Assembly: GCA_004017535.1 (NCBI GenBank)
Contig: SAJS01000005.1
Coordinates: 186,001-250,000, forward strand
Direction of reading: 5' to 3'
Origin: Mesorhizobium sp.
GTDB lineage: Bacteria > Pseudomonadota > Alphaproteobacteria > Rhizobiales > Rhizobiaceae
DNA length: 64,000 nt
Both the position numbers and the translations under genes were made by a program. Under the pieces are notes generated by a model. It was not told the DNA's origin and made no database searches. It saw only the letters and a list, made by a program, of their open reading frames with translations. Numbering within the stretch: position 1 is the first letter of the stretch; every line of letters starts with the position of its first letter. Below are positions 23,697 to 32,237 of the stretch, one piece after another.

Positions 23697-24938
23697 TCAC
23701 TGCCGGCCCAACCACTCGATCAGCCACTTGGCTGCGGCTTCGGCGCCGTCGGCGCGGATCTCGCTGGCCACTTCTCGGGCGCGAATCCTGATCTTTGGCG
23801 CCAGCGCCACCTCCAACGAAGCCGATAGCGACTCTACCGTAGGCACCCCGTCGTCATGCGCGGCGCCGATACCGAGCTCGGCCACGCGCTTGGCCCAGTA
23901 AGGCTGGTCGCCGATCTGCGGCACGATCACCTGCGGCGCTCCCGCCCGCGCGGCGGCGACCGTGGTGCCGGCGCCGCCGTGATGGATGACCGCTGCGACG
24001 CGGCCGAACAGCGCCTGCTGGTTGAGCTCGCCGACTTCGAAGCAGTCGTCGCCATCATCGATGAGGCCGAGCCCGGCCCAGCCCTGTGCGAGGACCGCGC
24101 GAAGGCCCCTGGCGCGGATCGCTTCGATGGCCGCGCGGCCGGTCTCGCTCGCGACCGATATCGAGCCGAAGCCGACATAGACCGGCGGCGGGCCGGCATC
24201 GAGGAACGCGTCGAGCCGATCGGGCAGAGGCCGTTCGTCCGGCAGGATGAAGGCGCCGGTCTGCACGGCGTCGATCAGGTCCGAGGGCAGCCATGGCCCC
24301 AGCACCGGGTCGCAGGCGAGCAGGACAGGATTGCCGTAGACATGGTCCCGGACATTCTGCACGGGCGTGAGTCCGAGCGATGCGCGCTGGCCGTTGACCG
24401 CCTCGCCGAAGAGCGCGTTCTTGGTCCGGATGTCTGTCTCCCACAGCAGCCGGTTGTCGGTCACGCCGGCCGGCAGCGGATGTCCGGGATATTCGTGCGG
24501 CCGGTTGTGCTGCGACGGCAGCCAGATGGGGCAGAACGTGCCGAGCACGTAACGCATGCCGTGTTGTTCCGCGACCAGCCGCGCGGCGGCGCAGGATGGG
24601 AAGAGGCCGAACGCCACCACCGCGTCGCAGCCTTCGGCGGCCGCGCTCAGCGCCTCATATTGCCTGGCGGCGATCTCGGCCGCCTGACCGGAGATGAGCC
24701 TGGCCCGGTCCTCGGGCGACGCCGACCGCGACCGGTTGACCATTTCCTTCGCCCATTCGCGCACCGGCGCGAAGGCCGGCGCAAAAGCCACGCCGGCGCG
24801 GGCGGCCAGCGCCGCAAACTCCGCGTCGCCCGGCGCGCTCACCCGGGCCTCGACGCCATGCGCCTGCAAGGCCGCGCCCAGCGCCGGCAAAGGCTCGACG
24901 TCGCCGCGCGAGCCGTAAGTCGATAACAAGATCCGCAT
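23697..24938 (-). CDS. UGT/MGT-type glycosyltransferase (GT1)
   Basis: A 413-residue GT-B enzyme. The N-terminus ILLSTYGSRGDVEPLPALGAAL is characteristic of sterol, rhamnosyl and macrolide glycosyltransferases. The C-terminal nucleotide-sugar site includes PPVYVGFGSISV and AAVIHHGGAGTTVAAARAGAPQVIVPQ. These enzymes glycosylate small lipophilic acceptors. It is a single-gene unit; ATG 24938 has CGGAG. Acceptor unknown. Confidence 0.92.
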   Translation of the reverse strand: MRILLSTYGSRGDVEPLPALGAALQAHGVEARVSAPGDAEFAALAARAGVAFAPAFAPVREWAKEMVNRSRSASPEDRARLISGQAAEIAARQYEALSAAAEGCDAVVAFGLFPSCAAARLVAEQHGMRYVLGTFCPIWLPSQHNRPHEYPGHPLPAGVTDNRLLWETDIRTKNALFGEAVNGQRASLGLTPVQNVRDHVYGNPVLLACDPVLGPWLPSDLIDAVQTGAFILPDERPLPDRLDAFLDAGPPPVYVGFGSISVASETGRAAIEAIRARGLRAVLAQGWAGLGLIDDGDDCFEVGELNQQALFGRVAAVIHHGGAGTTVAAARAGAPQVIVPQIGDQPYWAKRVAELGIGAAHDDGVPTVESLSASLEVALAPKIRIRAREVASEIRADGAEAAAKWLIEWLGRQ

Positions 24939-25183
24939 TACGTGCTCCGTTTTCTTTTTTCGGAGCAGCGTTGATACGCCATCGCCGGGGTCTTGCCGCA
25001 AGCCCGGGCTGCGCCATATCTACTTTCTGGGAAGGGTCGTTGTCGCTTCCAGGTGAGATTGTCGCCACGGCTGCAAGCCGCGACGGCATGGCCACAACGG
25101 CGCGCATTTTGGCGCGAGGCCCTTCGGATCAGCAAGTGGGGATAACACAAATGCCGGCGACACGTTCGCCGGCGGGAGAAGGA

Positions 25184-26800
25184 TTAACCCTGGCGGCCCT
25201 CCTGGGCGACCTGGGTGGGGGACCTTGTCAGGCGCGGGACGACGACAAGGCGCTTGATCTTGCCGCTTTTGTAGGCGGCAAGGAAGCGGTGATAGTCCTT
25301 GAAGACGACGCAGCCATTGGATTCCGCACGGCCGCCGCGCAGCATGTAGGTGTGGGCAAGCAAGCCGTTGCGGCCGTATTTGTTGCTGCCGCTGGTCGGC
25401 GTGAGCCTGATCGCCTCTACGCCATGGAAGCGCGATTCACGCATCGACAGATTGTAGGTATCCGGCGGCGTCGGGCCGACATTCTTGCGGTTGACGAATC
25501 GCGGCTGGTCGACCATCGAGCCCAGTCCCGAATGCGCCTCGAGCCTGGAGCCGTCGGGCATGTAAACGGTCCTCGCCGAAATATCGTAGACGGCGACGCC
25601 ATTGCCTGTCGATGGGCCGTTGAACAGGCTGCGGAAGGCGCTGCCGAGCCCACCGCGCTCCGGCGTGTCCGGCTTGGCGTAGGCGAGCATTTCCGACGCC
25701 TGCGCCTTGCGCTTGCCGGGCTTGGAATCCGCCACCATCTGCTTCGAATTCTCTACGCCCGGCAGGGCCTGGTCGCCGCTTCTCGGCGAGGCCGCCGTCG
25801 GCGCGCTCTGCGCGGTGTCGGATTCGGCCGGCTGCGGCTTGGCCTTGGCGGCCTGAGGCTTCACGGCCTCCGGCTTCTGCGGCTTGGCCGCATTCTGCTC
25901 AGGCGCCTCGGCGGCGCGCTCAAGCGTGGTGCGTGGGCGAAGACCGGGCACGGCAATGGCATCGGGCAGATCGTCCTGCGGCGGCAGCGAGGCGACCTGG
26001 TACTCGCCGTCCTTGCCACCATTGTTAGTTTTGCCGGCGACATCGGGCGCGTCGCTGTTCTGCAGCGCGACGGCGGTCGGAACATCCGCCGTATCCTCGG
26101 GCGCGACGTTGGCAAGCGCCAGCGCCAGTTCGGAAGCGCCGGGGGTCTCTGCCGGCTGCGAACCGAAGCGGGCCTCGATCGGGGCATCCGGCTCCGCGTC
26201 GCCGAAGCGGCTGGCCGAAGGCAGGCTGGCAAGCAGGAACGGCGCGCTCTCGGCACGGGCAATGGCATCGGCAAGCTTCTGCGGCGAAAGCGCGGCGCGC
26301 TTCACCACGCCATCGAAGCGGTCGGCGGCTCCGGCGGCCGAAGCCACCACCACGGCCTTTTCATGCGCGACGCTGTCGGGCGCCGGCAGCTTGAGCCGCG
26401 CCATCTTGCCGTCATGGGCATTATTCTTCAGTTTTTCAACGGCTTGGCCGTCATTCCTGAAGCTTGTCGCAAGGCTGAGGCAGCCGGCATCGCAACTGCC
26501 GGTGAGCGAGGCCGCCTTATAGCCGCCATTGACACCAAGATGCGGCGCCCAGGCATTGGCGATCTGTCGGCGCTGGTCGCCAAGCGCGATGGTGCGCGGC
26601 GAAAGCACGCCTTGCGGCAATGCGTTGGTGGCGGCGGTCAGTGAGGTGCTCACAGAATAGAGCCCCGCCAAGGTGGCGGCGGACCATAAAGCGAGGGCGG
26701 CGCCCACAGCAGGCACCAGGACCCAACGATGACCAGACTTTTTCGAAGTTACCTCCCCATGAGGAGCGTCACCCCGGTATTTCAAACGCAAAAACGCCAT
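25184..26800 (-). CDS. DUF2778 L,D-transpeptidase-like cell-wall protein with long linker
   Basis: A 538-residue protein. There is a short cytoplasmic head, a transmembrane helix near residues 28-48 (VLVPAVGAALALWSAATLAG), about 330 residues of Ala/Pro/Lys-rich low-complexity linker, and a C-terminal DUF2778 domain. That domain has VYDISARTVYMPDGSRLEAH, the catalytic-type AHTYMLRGGRAESNGCVVF (His and Cys of the L,D-transpeptidase-like site) and KRLVVVPRL. DUF2778 includes the Tlde1 effector fold and rhizobial envelope enzymes. Here the anchor and linker suggest a periplasmic peptidoglycan enzyme. ATG 26800 (MAFLRLKYRG) was chosen; in-frame starts extend to 26842. Confidence 0.85.
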   Translation of the reverse strand: MAFLRLKYRGDAPHGEVTSKKSGHRWVLVPAVGAALALWSAATLAGLYSVSTSLTAATNALPQGVLSPRTIALGDQRRQIANAWAPHLGVNGGYKAASLTGSCDAGCLSLATSFRNDGQAVEKLKNNAHDGKMARLKLPAPDSVAHEKAVVVASAAGAADRFDGVVKRAALSPQKLADAIARAESAPFLLASLPSASRFGDAEPDAPIEARFGSQPAETPGASELALALANVAPEDTADVPTAVALQNSDAPDVAGKTNNGGKDGEYQVASLPPQDDLPDAIAVPGLRPRTTLERAAEAPEQNAAKPQKPEAVKPQAAKAKPQPAESDTAQSAPTAASPRSGDQALPGVENSKQMVADSKPGKRKAQASEMLAYAKPDTPERGGLGSAFRSLFNGPSTGNGVAVYDISARTVYMPDGSRLEAHSGLGSMVDQPRFVNRKNVGPTPPDTYNLSMRESRFHGVEAIRLTPTSGSNKYGRNGLLAHTYMLRGGRAESNGCVVFKDYHRFLAAYKSGKIKRLVVVPRLTRSPTQVAQEGRQG

Positions 26801-27296
26801 ACGACCACTCTCAATCGGCATGCCGGTTTTCGCACCTGGCACCCGTCACGATCACAGTTCGCTGGTGCCCCCTGCACCTTCACGCGTCTGTTGCCGATTG
26901 ATTCAAAAGATGGACAAAGATGGTTAACCAATCCCTCCACCAATCGCCGATTTGGCGACGGTCCATACGAAAAAAGAGCCCTCCATGGTCTTCGCCACGG
27001 TAAAAATGCTCTCCCACACCCGCTTTGCTGCCCGTTTTTCCGGCCTCTGTCAAGAAACCGTGAACAACGGAACCGCGACATCTTCAGCCGGCTAGAGGCC
27101 GATTGGGGTCAAAATGCGACGACCCGGCCAATAGCGGAATAAGCCAGTCACGAAAGCTTTGGGCCAGTCGCGGCGGGTTCTTGGGTGTGGGAGATAGATT
27201 GCGAGGATCGCCCCAAGGAAAGTCACTCGCCAGGCGGCAGGGCTCACTGAATGCGATGGTTAAAATCTGCCAGGCCAGCAAGCGGCGACCAGGAAG
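26801..27296. other. Intergenic region without a supported gene
   Basis: About 500 bp lie between the DUF2778 gene and DUF2231. The part at 26900-27070 is AT-richer and probably holds the DUF2778 promoter. A patch at 27105-27135 (GGGGTCAAAATGCGAC) resembles IS-end sequences but I cannot find a transposase. Confidence 0.45.
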
Positions 27297-27761
27297 TCAG
27301 CGCCGGCCGTCAGAACTGTCGGCGATACCGACATGGTGGCGATAGACCATTTCCCAGCCTTTCCATCCTGTGAACAGAAGGATGAGAACCACGAGGAAGG
27401 AGAGTGTGAGACCGACTGGAATGACCGCCGCATCGCCGTGGGCATAGCGCGAATACCAGTTGTAGAGCTCAATGAGGACGGCAAGCACGTTGCCGCCGGC
27501 GTGAAGCCATGCATCCCGAAGATTGCGCACCTGGTCATCGCCCAAGACATCGGTCAGCCCGGCAACTGCGGCGAGGGCGGCCATGATCAAGCCGGCTCCG
27601 AGAAGCCAGACCGAGCCGGTCACCCAACCGGGATTGGCCGTTCGCCAGAAGACCAGGTCGCAAAAGAGAGTGGCAACGAAAAACGCGATGGGAAAGGGAA
27701 TGAGCATCGGATGGATCGGGTGGCCGCCGATTTTTGCCGTGCTGCGCGGAAAGTGGGCCAT
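27297..27761 (-). CDS. DUF2231 membrane protein
   Basis: A 154-residue protein with four hydrophobic helices and the DUF2231 signature KIGGHPIHPMLIPFPIAFFVATLFCDLVF. Function unknown; members are often linked to metal or redox genes. ATG 27761 (MAHFPRS) begins the conserved part and has GGAGACG upstream. An EcfG-like promoter lies 72-96 bp upstream, so it is probably part of the general stress response. Confidence 0.9.
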   Translation of the reverse strand: MAHFPRSTAKIGGHPIHPMLIPFPIAFFVATLFCDLVFWRTANPGWVTGSVWLLGAGLIMAALAAVAGLTDVLGDDQVRNLRDAWLHAGGNVLAVLIELYNWYSRYAHGDAAVIPVGLTLSFLVVLILLFTGWKGWEMVYRHHVGIADSSDGRR

Positions 27762-27832
27762 GACATCGTCTCCACGCTGGCGGGCCGGCCTAGCTGGATC
27801 GACGCAGCCGCCAGTCGCGACAGAGAACATGA

Positions 27833-27857
27833 AACCCCGCGACGGGGAGAATGTTCC
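27833..27857 (-). promoter_or_regulatory. EcfG-type promoter (predicted) for the DUF2231 gene
   Basis: On the minus strand GGAAC (27857-27853) is followed after exactly 16 nt by GGTT (27836-27833). The same GGTT variant and spacing occur before the DUF982 gene at 9859-10101. Confidence 0.5.
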
Positions 27858-28040
27858 ATTTTGCGCGTTTCCAGGACCGCCCCGACGCCTTTCCGCGGGT
27901 GAATGCGGCTGCGGCCGATACGATCCCGCCTGTCCTCGTCGATGCGCCGGCAGGCTCGATGCCTCTTGACCTTCCAGCCACTGGAACCCTTAGCGTGATG
28001 GAATCCGGCGGCGGATTTCATGGATATCCAGGAGAAGAAA

Positions 28041-28430
28041 ATGCATCGATGCGGTTTTCTGGCGGCAGGCCTGGCGACGGTTCTGGCGAGTCCGCGCGCG
28101 CTGGCGCAGATGCAGATGGACGGCATGTCGAACATGGACTCCATGCCGGGCACGGATATGAACGGTCATGCCGGCTATGACGTGGGCGCGATGGTTCAAG
28201 GGCCCGTGTCGCTGCCGGAGGGCGAGGCGTTGCACGAGTTGCAGCTCGGCATGAGGGCATCGTCGACGTGCAGGCATGAGGTCTCGCGTCATTCTGGGGG
28301 TGGCGCTGCTGGCGCTCGCCGGCCCGTTGATCCTTGCTCCGTCGCTGGCGGCGGGACCGGGCGATCCCATCGTGGCAGCACGCCAGGCCTCCATGAAGGA
28401 GATGGCGGCCGCCGCCAGGGCGATCGCTGA
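28041..28430 (+). pseudogene. N-terminal stub of a multicopper oxidase
   Basis: ATG 28041, after CAGGAGAAGAAA, starts a secreted protein. The signal sequence (HRCGFLAAGLATVLASPRALA) is followed by a Met/Asp/Gly-rich segment (QMQMDGMSNMDSM) and VSLPEGEALHELQL, as at the start of CopA-like multicopper oxidases. After about 78 residues the frame continues into unrelated sequence overlapping the cytochrome gene and stops at 28430. No cupredoxin copper-ligand motifs (HxH, HCH) remain. I infer an internal deletion that joined it to the cytochrome c' gene. Confidence 0.55.
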
Positions 28431-28836
28431 AATGTTCGACGGCAAGCGCGCCTATGAACCGGCGGCCTTCAAGGCGGCGGCGGACACGCTGAGCGCCCGC
28501 GCCGGCGCCCTGACCGGCGAATTCCCGCAAGGCTCGCTTGGCGCGCCATCGGCCGCCAGACCGGAGATAGACCAGGCCCGGCCGGAGTTCGAGGCGCTCG
28601 CCCGCCACATCGGCCGGCTCGCCGACGCCCTTGCGATCAAGGCGGAGAACGCGCCGCCCGGGCTCACCGCCGACATGCGGATGACCGGGCCGCCGATGGA
28701 TGGCGGCAGCCTGCTCGGCAAGCGCCCGGGCGCCGCTGAAGCCGATCCGGCCAGGATGCCGGCGGAACATCTCCTGCACCTCATCCTGCAGGACTGCACC
28801 AGCTGCCATTCGAAGTTCCGGCGGAGGGCCGAATGA
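28276..28836 (+). CDS. Cytochrome c' (c-prime) family protein
   Basis: A 186-residue exported protein. The N-terminal signal peptide (RVILGVALLALAGPLILAPSLAAG) is followed by a four-helix cytochrome c' domain starting DPIVAARQASMKEMAAAARAI and ending with the haem motif CTSCHSKFR near residue 176. Such proteins bind NO or carry electrons in the periplasm. An insert of about 40 residues near the C-terminus (ADMRMTGPPMDGG) is longer than usual. Translation starts inside the multicopper-oxidase stub, so it may depend on that gene's promoter. Confidence 0.87.
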   Translation: MRSRVILGVALLALAGPLILAPSLAAGPGDPIVAARQASMKEMAAAARAIAEMFDGKRAYEPAAFKAAADTLSARAGALTGEFPQGSLGAPSAARPEIDQARPEFEALARHIGRLADALAIKAENAPPGLTADMRMTGPPMDGGSLLGKRPGAAEADPARMPAEHLLHLILQDCTSCHSKFRRRAE

Positions 28837-28848
28837 GGCCAAGCGCCG

Positions 28849-29331
28849 TCAGCGGGCGGTGTGGCGGCGCACCGTCTTCCACTCCTGCCAGATGAGCCAC
28901 ATGACGACGGCATCGAAGACTGTCAGCACGAGCAGGCCGGGCGAATGCGTATAGGAGTAGCGATACACCTGGTAGGCCATGAAGGCGCCGAGCGCGACCA
29001 GTGAGGCAGGGTAGGACCACAGCTTGCCGCGCAGCAGGCCGATGACCAGCAGGAGCTTAATCAGCCCGTGGCTGAGCAGGTAGAAGGCGTAGAATTCCTT
29101 GCTCGCGATGGAGAAGCCGGCGGCCATCCGCGACAAATGGCCGGCTATGAAGTCGTTGGGATCCTCGATCAGCTCTTCCTGGGTGAGCATGTTGACCCAG
29201 GAGGCGATGGTTTGCGTGGTGACGAGGTAAAGCAGGATGCCCCCGACGCACTCGATCAACGCATGGGCACCTTTCAGCCATACGCTGACCTCAAAGAACT
29301 GGTGAATGCGGTGCTCGCCGGCGGGCTTCAA
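28849..29331 (-). CDS. DUF2127 membrane protein
   Basis: A 160-residue protein with four hydrophobic segments. It has the DUF2127 pattern: HQFFEVSVWLKGAHALIE, then LSHGLIKLLLVIGLLRGKLW and YSYTHSPGLLVLTVFDAVV. Function unknown. The start is TTG 29331 with TAAGG upstream, giving a divergent arrangement with the PAP2 gene only 11 bp away. The two must share a short promoter region or overlap in transcription. Confidence 0.87.
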   Translation of the reverse strand: MKPAGEHRIHQFFEVSVWLKGAHALIECVGGILLYLVTTQTIASWVNMLTQEELIEDPNDFIAGHLSRMAAGFSIASKEFYAFYLLSHGLIKLLLVIGLLRGKLWSYPASLVALGAFMAYQVYRYSYTHSPGLLVLTVFDAVVMWLIWQEWKTVRRHTAR

Positions 29332-29342
29332 CGATCGACCTT

Positions 29343-29912
29343 ATGATGGACCGAGGAAATCAGATAAGAATGGATGCTTCTCTCACGCACTGGATAAACT
29401 CTGCTGCCGGCATAAGCCCGCTTCTTGATAGGACAATGATCGCGATCTCACAAATCGGCGTGCCGCTGATGGTGATCGCGGTCGCCCTGCAATGGTGGTC
29501 GAGGACCGACCGCACCCATGTGCGCCATGCCTGCCTGTCCGCCGGGCTTGCCTTCCTGCTCGGGCTGGCGATCAACCAGGCGATCCTGCTCTTCGTTCAT
29601 CGGATCAGGCCTTACGATGCCGGCGTCACGCATCTTTTGATCGCGCCCAGCGCCGACTGGTCGTTCCCGTCCGATCACGCGACCGCCAGCATGGCTATCG
29701 TCGCCGCCTTCGCCATACAGGCGCTGCCGCGCCGCACGCTTGCGTTGCTCGTCATGGCCGTGCTGATCTGCTGGTCGCGGCTCCATATCGGTATCCATTA
29801 TGCCGGCGACGTCGCCGGAGGCGCTGCCACCGGGATCGCGGCCGCATTGGCGTTGCGGCTTTGCTATCGCGAGAATTCACGGCTGGATGCCTTCGCCACG
29901 AGGATCCTTTAA
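29343..29912 (+). CDS. PAP2-family membrane phosphatase
   Basis: A 189-residue integral membrane phosphatase. Three PAP2 motifs are present: VHRIRP (C1), PSDHATASM (C2 with catalytic His) and SRLHIGIHYAGDV (C3). Spacing fits BcrC-type undecaprenyl-diphosphate phosphatases. ATG 29343 or 29346 give almost the same protein; ATG 29370 is also possible. Its end overlaps the convergent YqaA gene by 4 bp. Confidence 0.9.
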   Translation: MMDRGNQIRMDASLTHWINSAAGISPLLDRTMIAISQIGVPLMVIAVALQWWSRTDRTHVRHACLSAGLAFLLGLAINQAILLFVHRIRPYDAGVTHLLIAPSADWSFPSDHATASMAIVAAFAIQALPRRTLALLVMAVLICWSRLHIGIHYAGDVAGGAATGIAAALALRLCYRENSRLDAFATRIL

Positions 29913-30346
29913 AGGCCGAGGGTCAGGGCCGCCACAGCCAGGTACCGGCCGGCCTTGGCAACGGTGACGATCGCGATAAAGCTCCATAGGGGCTCGCGCA
30001 GCACGCCGGCCATCACCGTCAGCGGATCGCCGATAAACGGAGCCCAGCTCAGCAGCAGGCTCCATCGTCCGTAACGGTGATAGCGCGCCGCCGCGCGGTC
30101 GAGCGCGGCAGGCTTTATCGGAAACCATTTGCGGTCGCAAAAGCAATCAATGCGGCGGCCCAGCAGCCAGTTGACCACCGAACCAAGCACGTTCCCGATC
30201 GTCGCGGCCAGAACGAGCGCGGCCGGCGAATGGGTCCCGGCCAGGAGAAAGCCGACCAGCGCTGCTTCCGATTGCAGCGGCAGGACGGTAGCGGCGGCGA
30301 AGGCGGTCAGGAAAAGTCCGCCGAAGGTGGCGAGATCACCAAGCAT
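29909..30346 (-). CDS. YqaA-family (DedA/SNARE-associated-like) membrane protein
   Basis: A 145-residue protein with the YqaA features AATVLPLQSEAALVGFLLAG, the GNVLGSVVNWLLGRR turn, and LLLSWAPFIGDPLTVMAGVLR. YqaA is a short relative of DedA proteins, which move undecaprenyl phosphate. It is convergent with a PAP2 phosphatase, which is suggestive because both could act in the lipid-carrier cycle. ATG 30346 is the natural start. Confidence 0.9.
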   Translation of the reverse strand: MLGDLATFGGLFLTAFAAATVLPLQSEAALVGFLLAGTHSPAALVLAATIGNVLGSVVNWLLGRRIDCFCDRKWFPIKPAALDRAAARYHRYGRWSLLLSWAPFIGDPLTVMAGVLREPLWSFIAIVTVAKAGRYLAVAALTLGL

Positions 30347-30509
30347 TGCCGCCCGTCAGTTCGCCTTTGGCCATTTCGGCTCCCGATTATCCACGGCGTG
30401 GGTCGTGGAGACAGTCGCCCAGCTCCGATTTTGACCGGCGCGTATCACAAAAGTGACGCGCTCGCCCCCCTATATGCTAGGCCCATGTCGTCAAAACAGG
30501 GTCATCGTT

Positions 30510-30743
30510 ATGGATGCCAGCGAATTGCAGGCCATAGGCGACACGCTGATGCGCCTAGTCACCCCCGGCATGACGCCGAAGGATCTGGTCAAGGCGGTGC
30601 GCAAGGAGCATCCCGGCGCCAGGAAGAAGGACATCGCCCGCGCCGCCTTCCACGCCATCATCGCCAATGCCGACCAGGACCCCGGCAAATCGCGAAACCT
30701 CCAGGCTTTCGCGCTTGCCGAGCGCACCCGGCAATCGGAATAA
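30510..30743 (+). CDS. Small hypothetical protein
   Basis: A 77-residue soluble protein (MDASELQAIGDTLMRLVTPG ... KKDIARAAFHAIIANAD). It has helical, basic character and no signal peptide. ATG 30510 is preceded by a plausible promoter, TTGACC near 30433 and TATGCT near 30473. I recognise it only as a conserved-looking rhizobial protein of unknown role. Confidence 0.65.
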   Translation: MDASELQAIGDTLMRLVTPGMTPKDLVKAVRKEHPGARKKDIARAAFHAIIANADQDPGKSRNLQAFALAERTRQSE

Positions 30744-30840
30744 ATTGCCGCGAATTTTAGCGTTGGGCTTGCCGGAAACTTAATAAGCGACTTCTAATTT
30801 ATGGCTCCGCCGGCACTAGCCCCGAACCGGTAGCAAGCCA

Positions 30841-30987
30841 ATGACCAAGAATCTCGGCAATGCCAAACCCAGCGCTCCAGCCAAGGAGATAAGCGCCTCG
30901 ATGTGCAGCAGGGCGGCGCCGGCGCTGTTTCCGCTGGTGGTCGCGGCGCTCGGCTATCTCGTCGGCCGGCATTATTTCGGCCTTTGA
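30841..30987 (+). CDS. Possible 48-residue membrane peptide
   Basis: ATG 30841 to TGA 30985 encodes a polar N-terminus (TKNLGNAKPSAPAKEIS) and one hydrophobic helix (PALFPLVVAALGYLVG). The ribosome-binding site is weak. It resembles small single-helix proteins scattered in Rhizobiales, but coding is uncertain. Confidence 0.3.
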   Translation: MTKNLGNAKPSAPAKEISASMCSRAAPALFPLVVAALGYLVGRHYFGL

Positions 30988-31397
30988 CGCGCGGCCGGGC
31001 TTCAGGTGGTTTCCAGTCTGATTGTGATTGGTCCGTCTCGGCCCCTGCGCTTGCAGCTTTGGTCCTAGGGCCTAGGTCGTTCTTGCCCTCGCATGGGCGC
31101 GAGCGCATCCTTTCCTGTAGCCGGCGGCCTCGCAAACTCCGGTCAGGCCCGGCCGCCGAACCCAGTATCACCCCCCAAGGCAGCCGGGCCGCCCATCGCT
31201 CCGCGAGTTTGTGTGCTCCGGATAAGGCGACGTAGGCGCCATAATCGTTTTTATCCGACGGATTTCACAAATCTATTGAATATCGGCGAGTGCCGTTGCA
31301 ATAAAGGTCGGCAGCTCCGCTTTTCGGCAACTTCGCGCGCTCTAGATCGTATTGGATTTAGGCACCAAATACTTGGGCCGAAGGGCAGGGGCTGTAT
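30988..31397. other. Gene-free interval
   Basis: I see no supported gene. The perfect short palindrome CCTAGGGCCTAGG lies near 31063-31075. The AT-rich part at 31240-31395 presumably contains the promoter of the 71-residue gene. Confidence 0.45.
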
Positions 31398-31613
31398 ATG
31401 GTAACAAGCGAGCCAGACAGTGTGCGCGTGCAAACCGTCAATGGCCAATGGATCGTGCGCATCGTCGACGGAGGCAGGCTGACGCAGCAAGTGTTCGACA
31501 TTCACGAACAGGCCGAGAGCTTCGCCGAGGAGGAGCGGCTGCGATTGGGGCTTCCCGGGGAACCACCGGCTGAGGAGCCGCCCGGACCGCCGCAAAGCGG
31601 ACAGGCTGGCTGA
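31398..31613 (+). CDS. Small hypothetical protein
   Basis: A 71-residue protein with a beta-strand-rich start (VQTVNGQWIVRIVDGGRLTQQVFD), a helical middle (QAESFAEEERLRLGL) and a Pro/Glu-rich tail. ATG 31398 has AAGGGCAGGG upstream. The first 45 residues look like a small conserved domain found in rhizobial hypothetical proteins. Function unknown. Confidence 0.6.
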   Translation: MVTSEPDSVRVQTVNGQWIVRIVDGGRLTQQVFDIHEQAESFAEEERLRLGLPGEPPAEEPPGPPQSGQAG

Positions 31614-31724
31614 GATCGTCGACGCGGGTGTTGCATTTGCCTCGACGCATTGGCCACGCATGGCCGCCCGCTGACCCAAGCGTTTGAACACAGGTCGCCG
31701 GCGGAGCGCGGTGTTCCGCCTTCT

Positions 31725-32141
31725 CTACCCCAGATGCTGCGCCCTGAGCGTCTCCTTCATCCGCTCGAGCGCCGGCTCGCCGCCGGCCGCGAGGTCATTG
31801 GCGATTTGGGCAAGCTTGTCGTCGGCCTTGCGGTGTTTGCTGCCCCAGGCGCCTAGCGTCGCCAGCACTGGCAACAGGTCGATGCCGGCCTCGGTCAGCC
31901 GGTAGATCGCCTTCAGGCCATGGCTGGGGTCGTCGCTTCGGGTGAGGATGCCTTCGTCCTGCAGCGTCTGCAGTCGCTCGGCCAGCGTGCGCGACGAGAT
32001 GCCTTCGTCGGACTGCAGGAATTCGCGAAAGTGCCGTTTCCCGGCGAAAGCCAGGTCGCGGATGATGAGCAGCGTCCAGCGGTCGCCGAGCAATTCGAGC
32101 GAGAGGCTGATCGGGCAGCCGGACCGTCCCTTGCTTGCCAT
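31725..32141 (-). CDS. HxlR-family winged-helix regulator
   Basis: A 138-residue regulator with the HxlR signature CPISLSLELLGDRWTLLIIRDLAFAGKRHFREF, followed by the wing ISSRTLAERLQTLQDEGIL and IYRLTEAGIDLLPVL. The Cys in GCPIS near residue 9 is the redox or electrophile sensor in QorR/YodB-like members. ATG 32141 is used; TTG 32144 is adjacent. It is divergent from a RibD-like reductase gene, and the gap contains matching palindromes, so it likely represses both. Confidence 0.92.
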   Translation of the reverse strand: MASKGRSGCPISLSLELLGDRWTLLIIRDLAFAGKRHFREFLQSDEGISSRTLAERLQTLQDEGILTRSDDPSHGLKAIYRLTEAGIDLLPVLATLGAWGSKHRKADDKLAQIANDLAAGGEPALERMKETLRAQHLG

Positions 32142-32157
32142 CAATATGCTTCCATTT

Positions 32158-32219
32158 GTAAATCAATTTACTATTGACACCATTGTCGCTTTGCGTCAAA
32201 CGGTTCCAAAAGTAAATCA
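32158..32219. promoter_or_regulatory. HxlR operator sites in the divergent promoter
   Basis: The perfect palindrome GTAAAT-CA-ATTTAC lies at 32158-32171, 17 bp before the HxlR ATG. A second copy of the half-site GTAAATCA lies at 32212-32219, just before the RibD-like gene. TTGACA at 32174-32179 between them is a probable -35 box for the plus-strand gene, so binding at the flanking sites could shut off both directions. Confidence 0.6.
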
Positions 32220-32237
32220 TTGGCGAGGAGAATGAGC

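Noticed and set aside
24971-26644. 557-codon open frame on the plus strand
   Set aside because: It is antisense to the DUF2778 gene and its low-complexity linker, and encodes Arg/Gly-rich sequence without any motif.
27105-27135. Possible insertion-sequence end (GGGGTCAAAATGCGAC)
   Set aside because: No second end, no target duplication and no transposase remains nearby.
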